Assembly (NCBI RefSeq): GCF_000247695.1
Contig: NW_004624882.1
Location: forward strand, 4,173,902-4,237,901
Direction of reading: 5' to 3'
DNA length: 64,000 bases
Source of the DNA: Heterocephalus glaber
Lineage: Eukaryota; Chordata; Mammalia; Rodentia; Bathyergidae
The translations under genes and the position numbers were made by a program. Numbering within the stretch: position 1 is the stretch's first letter; each line of letters begins with the position of its first letter. Under the pieces are notes generated by a model that was given only the letters and a program-made list of their open reading frames with translations, had not been told where the DNA came from and made no database searches. Positions 40,688 to 52,500 of the stretch are shown here, one piece after another.

Positions 40688-43600
40688 ATGTGAGGACACA
40701 GTGACAAGGTAACCATCCATAGGTCATGAACTGGACTCACTAGGAACAGACTCTTGGACTTTGCACCTCCAGAACTATAAAATAAATGTCTACTGTTTAA
40801 GCCACCCAGTCAACACTATTTTGTTACAGTGGCTCAAAAAGACTAAGATAATCACCATTTACAGATGAGAAAAACAGGCATAGTAAGTGTAAAGCACATG
40901 ACCAACTCTAGCCAGTGAAGCCTCACTCTAAATCAAGAGAGAAGAACCCTCAGCCAACAAGCCTACAATACCCTTTAGGAAGAAAACAATTCTTTCACAT
41001 CAACACTATCACCATTTGTAAAATAACAACTTTTGCTTGGTGAACTTATTGGTTTGCTATAGCTCACTAATTGTAAGAAATTCATTTCTAAACTCTTAGT
41101 AGGGATAAAGTTCTAATTGTAAAGATGGGAACAGGGCCCATAGATAAGACTGTCCAATAGCATTTCCTGCAATGATAGATAGAAATCTATTGCCTATGCT
41201 GCCCACTGATGGGCCATTAGCACAGTGCTTCTCAACTGGGGACACTAAAATGTCTCGAGACACTGTCAGTTGTTAAAACTAAAGGTTGGGTGCTACTGGC
41301 AGCTATTAGGTAGAGGCCAGGGATACTGCTCGACATCATAGAGGATGGTCCCCACGAAGAGATACTGACTGGTCCAAAATGTCACTAGTGTCATGGTGGA
41401 GAAAATGTGCACCAGCTAACTGACTACTGTCTACATCTGACTACTGTCAGATGTAGCTACTGAGACTGAGGAACTAAATTCAATTTTTTACTTTAATTAA
41501 CTTAAAGTTTAATTTTAGAATAAAAAGTTTAAGAGAATAAAACTATCAAAACCCTGAATTTAAAGGTAAATGGTCATATGTGTCTTAGGCAGTGCAGTTA
41601 TAGAGAGAAATACATAAATATAAAAATTAAAGGTCTTATTTCCCGGGTATTTCCACTTAAAAGAACAAAGGTATCTTCAAGGAAAAGAGGCTCTGATGCT
41701 TAGGACTGGCAAATAACGAGCATTGATAAAGGCACAAACACGAAGGTTATGAAGCTTTTGGGTGAAGGTCCAGGTACCAAGTGGGTCAGGACAAGAGGAA
41801 AATGTTTCCATCACACACACAGGCAACTCACTCTTGCAGGGTCTCCACGCCCTTTTCTTTGTACTGTAGCTCCTGCTTCATCTGGGCCAGCTCCCGTTTT
41901 AATCTGGAAAGCTAAAGACAAATCACATTTGTTTTTCCAAAAGAAGCTGCAAAAAATTATTTTGACAGTTGTTATAGGTGCTGTCATCTATGATCCTACT
42001 TAGTTTGTAATTCCATGAGTCATCTATTCTCTCCATGAACTTTTGTCACACATGTCTAAAACTACCTTGCTTTGATACAAAAATCCTCTATCTGTTGCTG
42101 GCAGGGCCCTACCCAGATGGGCAACTAGTAACTGTGTTCTTTTTCTAGGTAAGGACTTACACATTACAATCAGCAAACCTGAAATGCTTTGTCATCTTTC
42201 CTCTGTTTCTAAAAACATGGTCTCCAACTATCTGAAACTCATTCACCAGGTGAGCTTCTTTAAACAGATTCTGAACCACTCCAGGCCTAGGCCAAAGCCC
42301 AGGGGTGGGCCTGGGAGCCTGCACTTTTACGAAGTTCCTGGGTGTCTTTCTTAGCTGGGCTAGAATGTGAGAACCAGCACAGTAAATGGCACACTTGGTC
42401 AGGGAACAACACACCAGAAGAGGGGGCCTCACTTCCAAGGCGCTTCCTGTGCTTTGTCAAAAATGCAACACAAGTGTCCCCCTTTGCGGGCAACCAAAAC
42501 AAGGATCTGAAGGGTTAAAACAAGGTGACACTTGAAGAATCCAACCAACAGCAGGGAAGAAGCATCAAAGCCCTTCTGGTCAAACACTGTTGCAGATGCC
42601 AGCCCTCTAGGACTGGTCACCCAGTGGAGAAGGGCAGCTGCCGAGACGGCCCAGGGTCAAGGTCAGCATCCAGCAACCTCAGGAAAGCAGACCTGTGAGA
42701 CGACACCCTGATGTCACCACATCTTTCCAAATGGCTGGTGAGCTCAGCACCAGGAAACACAGGGATATAGGCTACTTCTGGCCTGGCTTTAAAATGAAAC
42801 TTTTTTCCTTCTAATAGAAAAACAGTAGAAAGTAAAAGAAAATGCAATAATAATCTATGAAATTGAAACTTTTGCTAAAATATGACTGTCAGACACACTG
42901 ATGTCCACAAAATAAACCAGGTTAAGAAACGTGATATAAAAATACATGCAATGCTTCTAGCTGTCAAAACACTAGTTTTACTCACCCTATCCCGACGACT
43001 TGCTATTTCTGCTTTAATTTGGTGGGGGTCATACTTTGTATTTGCTGAATATCCAGAGAAGGCTAAACAAAAGGAAATATATGTTATAACAGATCTTCTA
43101 AAATACATAAATGCACATAAGGAACTTCTGATTCACAATTTCAAGTCTCAAATTTACAAGTGAACACTAGCTCCTCAAGAGCTGATGCTTCACAACCTCA
43201 GATATGCTTGATGTTTGATTTTAGTGTATCAGGATTTTCTATATGATTACACACAAGAGAACATATAGCTGTAGGTAGATCAAAATTCTTTATTTCTCTT
43301 ACAAATCTACCAAGGTCATGAAAGGTACAAACACAGAAGGGAAGAGAGGTATGATTATGATACAGAAAACCTGTGGTACAAACCCATTTTTACTAACTTT
43401 TCAACACATAACATGAAAGTCACTGAAGGATAGAACCAAAAGGTTAACTATGGTTATTGTCTGTGGTTATATAACAAATGATTTAATCTTTATTTTCTTC
43501 ACATTTATTATTCTCCAGATTAATAGTTACTTGACATGAGAAAGAAAAAACTAAGAATAAAATTAAAAGGGCAACTTTACCTAGTACTGTGTCCACCTGG

Positions 43601-46600
43601 CAGGCTAGAGGAAGGCTGTGCCCTCAAGTTATCTATTCCCCAGAAACTGAAGTGAGGTGCTCACACACTTTTGTTCTAGCAGCTTGTTGATGGATGGTTA
43701 GCTAAGATACACCACATAGCTCAAGGTTTTCTTAAACAGTGCAACAGTGCACAGGATTTAAATCCTTTTTACAGACACAGCGTCATTAGTATGAACAGCC
43801 AATACTTGGTGTGAATAAGCACCACAGAGCTGTTTATATGCCACGTACAGTGCCAATTTCTGTCCACTCAGAGCTCCAAACCTTTCCTGGTATTCCAGCA
43901 TCTGGAGCAGCCAGTGGCTGTTTCTGATTTCAACCACCCCTTCCATGCATCTGGAGCCATGAGCTTTTGCACTGTGACAACATGACTTCTCTTCTTTAGC
44001 TCATTGGTCTTCATCTGTGAGTCACCCCTACACCATATCATCAGCCTCCTGGTTATTGTCCTGTCCTTAACACACCTGCTCAGAAGATCCATCTGCAGGG
44101 TGGGCTAGGACACTTTCTTTTATTCCTTTGATCAGGATGCCTCAGGCTGAGTGTCATACAGTTAACTTAGGTTCCTACAACTAGAAACTAATTCAAAATC
44201 CTTCCCTGACTTTATATTGGAAAGGATGGCTCAAACCTGTCAAGTAGCTTACACAGCAAAATTATTTAAAGCTTCAATTAGAACCACATCCAAAGTTAAT
44301 TTGGGCAGTTCAGATCTCTCATTTTCAAAACAGTCCTATGGAAAATCTACTATTTAAACCCCATTCAATCACAACTTCAAACAACTGAATATACTGGAAA
44401 TAAATATCTAGAGAAGCTAAATGTCTGCCAGCTTATCTCAAATTTTCTTATACTTAGAATCATGATCTCTCAAAGACATGGAGTAAAATATTTTTAAAAT
44501 AGAATTCTTGGGCTGGAGATGTAGTTCAGTGGTAGAGTACTTGCTTAGCATGTCCAAGGGCCTGTGTTTAATTCCCAGCACCACCCAAAATAAACCAAAC
44601 AAACAAACAAAAGCCCAGAATTGCTTCTTAATTGAGAATACCTGTTTCCAAATCCTACAAATTCAACTCTGGCTGACTCATGGGCTCCATGTAAGATTAG
44701 TAATGAAAGCAACACCTCAGATAATGCCCTTAAGAGGTAAAAAAATTATATAAAATCTCTACATTAAACTCCTAGGACTTCAGTCTCCTAGAACCAAACT
44801 TAAAGGCCTTCCACTTTGGTGGGAGGCAATATGGAAAGGAGACTAGAGCTGGCTGACTCTTCCCTTAAACATGTGTTGAACTTGCCAACTTAGCAGGCAG
44901 ACAAGCCAACAGTTATCATCCGGGACCTTTCCTATTAAGAGTTGAAAGTAACCCTACCACAAAAGTTCAACAAAGTTAACGTCAATGTTGAACATCAGTA
45001 ACAATATCTGGAAATCATCATTACCAAACTTTTTATGTGTAATTCATAAAATTCATAAAAAGGGAAAATTAGCAAAGACTTGAAACACACACAGGAAGTG
45101 TAGACAGCAGTGGCCATCTACACAGCAACCAGTGGACAACCCCACACAGCCTCTTGAGGGCTTTTACATGACAATGGCTTTCCTTTTTGTCCAGGCCATG
45201 GGTATTAGTCTTCTGTTACTTACAGGTGAAATGCCCTAGAAGACAGATTTTACTTATATGGATACCATTCATGTTACTTTTCCTATGGTCTCTATAATTA
45301 TAAAACTCTAGGTCTGGAATGAGAGAAAAAGAAGTCAAGTACGTAAGACTGTAAATACATGTTACTTCCTGATGCTAAGAATAGTTGTGAACACTGGCAT
45401 AACTTTTAATAGAATAGTTCAATTTATAAATAAAAATCTCAGTCCCTCAGATCTGCTGGTAAGTCTAATAGAACCACTTACACCAATTATAGAATCCAAG
45501 GAATAGCTCAAGACTCCAGACCCCCTTTTTAACAGCATGCACTTCACAATTTATAAAAAGATCTTCCTCTGATAAGCATGTCTCCAATCTCAAGGTTTAT
45601 GATAAAGACCAGACTTCCACCTCCAAAATTCACTTCACTCTAGAAGAGTTGAGTGTGCAGACCTATTAAATAGCTTAAGGAATCTGCTCAAACATATAAC
45701 ATTGCTTTGAATGATAAAAGGTTACAGCTTAGCTGGACCATAACAATGTAAATTATTATACCTTGCTATTAGAGGGTGCCCTTCACATTTATTTCATCCA
45801 TTCTCATGAAATCTTTGTGAAAGAGAAACTATGACTATGTTTCCCCACTTTATAGATTAAAAGACTGAGTTTGTAGTGACTTGATCCACACTATGTCATC
45901 ATTCATGGGATTTGTGTCTAAAATGTAGACTCCTGGGGAATTATCTCTCAGTAAACACATGTGCTCTGCTATAGCCTTCAAAATTGAGGCTTGCCAACTA
46001 ATAACGTGTGAAAAATCCTTCGTGATCCATTTTTTTTCCTGCCTGCTCCAACATGCTTGTATGATGGAAAACAAAAGGCTGATCAGATTGACTGCAGTCC
46101 TTATCCTAACCCAGACAGCAGATGAGAAACACCCTGTAACAAGGCACAGGATAGAAGATAGTCTTTGTGGGATGGACTTGGAGCCTCAGAAAGAATGTTG
46201 GCAGGACTGATAGCTGATAAGGTCCAGCTTCACCACCACCTGACCCAAGATTCCGGGGTGAGTCAGCACTTTCTCACCGGAGATAAGGTTGACTCTTTCC
46301 CAAGCACCCAAAGAAACTTTCAGTGTATGGCTCCTAGGAGCTGGGATAACAAAGCCATATTCCTGCTGCTAGAAGGGACATTTAGTCAATCTAAGCAAGT
46401 GGCTCTTAACTTGGGAATCACTAGGGGAGCTTTAAAGAAGCAAACAATAAAAATAGCTGGCTCTATCCAAGGCCAATTAAATCCAAATCCCTCAGCATGG
46501 AGTCCAGGCAGTAGTCATTTTTTAAAAGCCCTCCCGGAGATTCGATTGCAGCCAGGACTGAGAATCACTAGGATAGACCATAGGTTGGCAATCTTTTCAG

Positions 46601-49502
46601 TAAAGGTACTGATAGTAAGTATATTCACCTCTGGCCCATACAGTCTGTGTTGAATACTCAATTCTTCTGTTTTAGCTGCAACAGACAATAAGGGAGTGAA
46701 TGGGCATGACTGTGTTCCAAGAAAACTATGTGTGAACAGCCACACTGGATAGGATTCAGCCCATAGGCCTGACACAGTTTGCAAACCTGTGGCTCAGACT
46801 ATAATTCTACCCCATGTGAGAAATTTCTTCCAAAAGATCCTGCACATGGTCATATAGTTAATCTGAATGTAGGCGGAGGCTAGAGTTTCTCAAGAATGAA
46901 GGAATAACTCCAGAAGAAAAGTCTCTGAGATAATAGTGCATTCAGTGTTAAAAGGAGGCAAATACTCTACAAAATGGAACTGTAGAAAAACTACTCGGTG
47001 TGTCACTGAGAGAATGAGTCCACTGTAGAAAAGATTCATCCCAGTGTCCTAACACAAGAATGGGCACCAGGCAATGAACTCAGAGACTCATAGAAATAAA
47101 GTACAGTAGGCATCTTGGTTCCTGGAGACATGTGTGCTCTAATCCAGCAAAGCATCTGAAATTGTTTTGGTCAGGAGCAAAAAAGGTCAAGGCTTGGGTA
47201 TTCTTAGATACCAGATGGCCCAACATTGACACAAAATCTTTCCTCTCCAGTGAATGGGGTTTTATTCTGGTGATTTTCAGAGCTCAGGGGAAAATCTGTG
47301 AAGGGTGTGGGCCAGACACACTTCCCCTCCTCCAGTCCTCCCGGTTAGTTCCTCTGTTCACCATTATTGCCTCACTTTTCCTTATAATCAGTCTTTAAAT
47401 TGTATCCTCAACCTTTAGTACATATCAACTTCAGGTGCTAAATAAAAACCTGTTAAAAATAGATGATTAGTTTAGGGATCCTACACAAGTCATGAGTAAG
47501 TCAAAAAGTAAAAAGCGCTCTGCTTTTCACTTGACCCTTCAATCTTGCATAATTTCCAGACAACGTGTCAATGTATGACTGGTCTTTATTTTCAGATATA
47601 ACTTGGAAATGGCACCAGGAGGCAGTAAGTGCTCCAGAAGCCAAATTGGCTCTTCTGAGCTGCCTCTTTCCAGTCTAGGAAATAGTATAGAGAACTGAAG
47701 GGTACAAGCAAACAGATCTGGGTTCAAATCCAAGTTCTATTATTTACTGACTGGGTATATAACCTTGAAGAGGTAAGTTAGCCTCCCCGATATTCAGTTT
47801 CTTGAGAGAACAAGGAAGACCACATCGTGTTCTTCACAGTGTGGCAATCCTAACAGTGTATATGAAACCTTAGCTTATGGAATAGTTATTTCCTTTCCCT
47901 TCAAGTTATCACCAATGAAAGGAAGTAAGGGCAAATAAATCCAGATGATACTCAGTTCCCAGTGCCAGGACAAGGAGACACCTCCCAGTTTTAGAGGTGA
48001 GCTGGCACTGAGAGAGATCTCAGTGCCATGAGACCCACATAGCCGACTAGAACAAGGTGCGCTTGGGTATGGCCACAAGCAGCTCCCGACGTGGGCTCAG
48101 CCCCTCTGGCATGGCTGTATGAGCCATCTGTGAGATCATGACAATTCAAGCCAACAGGATCACTGTACTGAACTTTACTGTGTAGCCAGAAAGAATGCAT
48201 TTGAGTCATGACTAGCAGGGTTTTCCTCATTGTAATCAGCAGTTCAGGTTAAACAGCAGCCTGAAAGAGCCTGGTGGAAACCCTAGGGACAGCAGCAACT
48301 TGATAAACCACTTGGATTAACTCCTAGATTCCACTCATAGTTGGCTTTTTCCCTGGTGAGCTGATAGGCCCCAGGAAGCTCCACTGGCATCTCCAGCCCT
48401 TTCACGAAAACAAGCAGGCCCCTCTCAGGCCTCCAAGACAACCTCCCCACATGGAGGAACAGACCATGTATACACCACGACTTTGCGCAAGTGAATCTGA
48501 CAAGCATGCTACAATCCCAATACCACAGAGTCATCATCTTCCTCTACAAAGAAAAAGATGCTACTTCAAAGAGAGTATCTTGAATATTTCTTTTTACCAG
48601 GCATTAATAAAATTCCATGGGGTTTAGAAAGGAATGTGACTGAACCTAATTCCTTATTTGCCTAAATGTCAGGAGGGGGGCACAAAAACTAATCTTCTTG
48701 AATATCCCAGCTCCACAGGTCTCTAAGTACTGAACAACAGTTACCTGACAGGCTCTGCACTACACTGGAGTTCCATTTGCTCCATCTCAGGGTAGGTACT
48801 CCAAGGCCCCTCATATCTGCATCTTTAAGGCCATCCAGTCCAGAATCCCCATGCTTGGTGCAGCTGGAGTGCTGGCTGCATTGGCAGTAGCCAGTACATA
48901 GTACACACCTTCTCCTGGCTCAATTTTTCTTTTCAAAAACTGGCAAGAAACTTCCTGCCAAGTTTTTCTGATATATACTTCTTCCATTCCATTCCATTCT
49001 TGACAGACTGACTTGAGAAGCCTCTTTAGGAACCTCATGAAATCTTAACATGCAACAGATAAAGTACCGAAGGGCTACTGGAAAGACATTATTAGGTTAA
49101 GAAACTGCCAATATTCAGCCTTTCTTGAACTACAAAAATGGAAATTTTTTATGGTTCAACCTTGCTTCTGGCAAGTAGCTTTGTGAAAGATTTAGAATTT
49201 CTAACTATATGATCTTAGGACCAATTATAACCCAATGCTTCCATTAGGTATAACCTTGAGGCACCAAATTCATGTGCTTCTGATCCTATGAGATCACCAA
49301 GAGAGACCATATGCAACTATAAAAGTCATCTCAATAGATTTCAAAAGATCAAAATCTTACTTAGTATAGTCTCTCACCAAATGTAATTGCATTGGAAATC
49401 AATAACAACATAGCATCTTTTAAAAATTCCAACAGCTTACTTCTAGAGAACATGTAGGTCAAAAAGTAAATCACAAGGGACATGAGACAATGTTTTTTGG
49501 TT

Positions 49503-49534
<32 letters not shown>

Positions 49535-52500
49535 GGTACCGAGGATCGAACTCGGGACCGTGCGCTTGCGAGGCAGGCGGCGGCGGAACCACTGAGCTAA
49601 ATCCCCAGCCCTTGAGACAATGTTTTGAACTGAATGAAAATGAAAATATAACATATCAAAGTTTGTAGGATGCAGTTAAAGAGAAATAAGAGAGGAATTT
49701 ACACCTTTAAAGGGTATGTGAAAAAATAAGAAAAGTCTAAAATCAGTGATCTAAGTTTCCACTTTGGGAAGGTAGAAAGGGGAGAACAAATTCAAGGCAA
49801 ACTAAATGGAAGAAAAATACCAAAGAAGAAAAATCAGTACAGTAGAAGACAGACAAGAAATAGGAGGAAAAAAGAAAACCCCAAAGCCAGTTCATTGAAA
49901 AGATAAACTAAAAAAAAATACATAAAACTGACAAAATTTTAGCTAGACTGATTAAAAAGAGAAAAAGAAAAGATATCAATTATTGATATCAGACCTGAGA
50001 GAACATTACCTCAAAGTCTACAGATGTCCAAAGGATAGCAAAGGGACTCTATGTGCTCTACAGACTTGACAGCTCAGATCACCATGTGGCAAACTCCCTG
50101 TGGGCCAAATCTGGCTTCTTATCTGTATTTATACTTTTATTGGAACACAGCCAGACATACTCATTTACATCTTGTCTGTGTTTCCACATAAAAACAACAG
50201 GACTGAGTAGCTGGGCCTGAGATCAAATGGCCCACAAAGTCTAAACTATTTATCCTTTAAAGCAAAGTTTGCTTACTTTTGGATTATATGAATAGAAAAA
50301 TTCTTTGAAATACACAAATACCAAAACTGATTCAAGAAATTAAAAACCTGAATAGCCCTATATCTACTAAAGGTATTGAACCTGTAGTTAAAAACATTCC
50401 CACAAAGAACTCCAGGCCCTGGTGGTTTTTCTGGTGAGTTCTACCAAACAGTTAAGAAATCATTAATACCAATCTCACACAGACTCTTTCAGAAAAGAGG
50501 AAGGAACACTTCTCAATTCATTCTATAAGGCCACTATCAGGCTGATACCAAAATCAAAGAAAGACATTATAAGAAAACTGGAGAGAAGAAACCAGCCTCT
50601 AAATTTCAGCACTGAGCTGATCTATCACCTTCTGATGGAAAGTAAAAAAAAAACAAAAAATCTTAATATGAACCAATATATCTATAGATGGGCATAACAC
50701 ATTACTATATCTGAGTCACCTCCATTTCTTCAAGGCATATGAGGTAACAGAAATATCTTAAATTCCTATTACAGAGGCAAAACTGCACTATTGTCCATAG
50801 TTTCTATGCTTTTTCATCTTCAACAGTAGCTGCAATAAAAAAGAGCACAAGACATGTGGCCCTTGGGCTTAATTCCATTTTGACTTGCTATACAGAGTAA
50901 AACATGATCATATCTTTAATGTTCAAACTTTATCACTAAGGCCAAATGCCTGGCAACATGGCACTATGCCATAAGTGGGTCCCCCTACTTAGTGGTACCA
51001 ACTTTATATATTCTCTCTGAGCTCACTGGTGCCAAGGACAGTAGTAGCCATGTTCACCTGTAGTGGGCTACTGAATGTGACTACTCTGTTAGGAGCTGGC
51101 TCACACAGTGGCTGTGTCAATAACAAAAGGCTTTGGGCTCTGAGACAGGACCTGATTCCCTCCATACCTGAGCACCTGCTAAGTACTAATGAAATAGGAG
51201 GCTACCTCCAGCAGCCTCTGAAACTATGGCAGGGTTCTTTTGGAGAATAGCAGAGTCCAGCCATCTTACTTTCAGGTCAGAGATTACTACAATGCTCTGG
51301 GTTACAATGGGCTTCTCCTCCTTCAGTGTACTGACCAAGAATGCCTTAAAAAGACCTCTACAGAGAGACAGGTGCTTGGTAGGCCTGCAGACTCCTGAAT
51401 CTTCCCACCCAGAAACGAGAAACCCACTGGGTAGGTTTCCCAAAACATCGCTCCAGACACACAGTATTAACTGCATGACCTCTGAGTGAAGCCCTCTTCA
51501 AAAGTGACAGTCATGAGAAAGGAGGTTCCTTCACATCACAACCTGATATTGTAATTGCTTATTTGTTTTTTACCTTTTGTCCTGAAAATAAGCTCCATGA
51601 GGACAAGGACCTTTCCTTTGTTAGTCACCACCATATTCTAGCATCTGGGCACAAAGGAGGCACTTGATAAATATTGATTACCTATCAGTCTGTGACTGGA
51701 ACCTTCATAAAGCTGTCTTGGGTGTTTACAGACAACCTAGGAAAGAGATGACCGTGAAAGTCATGCATATTCACCAAAGACAAGTCAACTCACAGCTGGC
51801 ATATGAGCGGCTGTCATCCTCACATAGTGTGTGCAGTTGCTGGTACTCCTCCTGAGCCAGCTCCAACCGCTGCTGCTTGATCTGGTAGATTTCTTTCTTG
51901 GCATTGAGAGCCTCCTGGGCTACAATTAAATACTCCTTCAACATCCGCTCCTGCTCTCGCCTCCACTGTTCTCTTGGATCCTCAATCTGGGTAAGCTCTA
52001 GAAATGAAAAGCGTAAGAACACAAGTTGACTTAAGGGTAAAATCACAAGACTGATAAACAGTCAACAGTTATACTGCTGCTCGATATGAAAATGAATTAT
52101 CTACTAAAATGCACAACATGGAAAAGTCTACACAATGAGACTTCGTAAAGTATGGAACACCTGTTTATATATCCACAGTTGAGACAAGAAGAAAATTTTA
52201 CAGATACAAAATAGTCCATTGAAGGAAGGAAGACAACACAAGGCCATTTTTGCACCATAAAGACCACACTTTAAATGGGCAAAATCGGAGGAAATTAACC
52301 CAAATGGGCTTGGCCTGTCAAACTAATACCTATTTACAGCATTCTCACTGACCTCTTCATCACCGTCTCCCGATGTGGCTTGCCCCTCTTCTCCTTTTCC
52401 CTTTTCAAAGATTCATCACTAAATTCCTTATCCCCTCCCACCCATGGTCCCCCATACCCACCCTGCCTTCCACTGCAGGCTCTCAGGAGGGCCCACGCAT

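Larger units (their letters stand above)
29554..41831. other. WWC3 intron 5 (e4 to e5), largest complete intron here
   Basis: 12278 bp. Contains ID 32021-32106, L1 end 32485-32760, MIR 33660-33810, reverse B1-ID 33963-34168, ID 34204-34298, ID 34604-34690, MIR 34792-34880, B1 35751-35895, L2-like 36118-36800, L1 37185-37445, GATA repeat 38018-38061, MLT1-type LTR 40467-40850 and MER20-like 41222-41408. The stretches 29554-32020 and 38062-40420 have no recognised repeat; 38740-38960 is unusually GC-rich. Confidence 0.7.
43063..51793. other. WWC3 intron 3 (e2 to e3)
   Basis: 8731 bp. Recognised: ID 44510-44612, MIR 45785-45925, two adjacent hAT remnants 46380-46795, MIR 47672-47815, reverse ID 49497-49612, L1 49650-50620 broken by a hAT element, L2 end about 51560-51680. 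The remainder (43063-44509, 44613-45784, 47816-49480, 50621-51550) shows nothing I can name. Confidence 0.7.
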
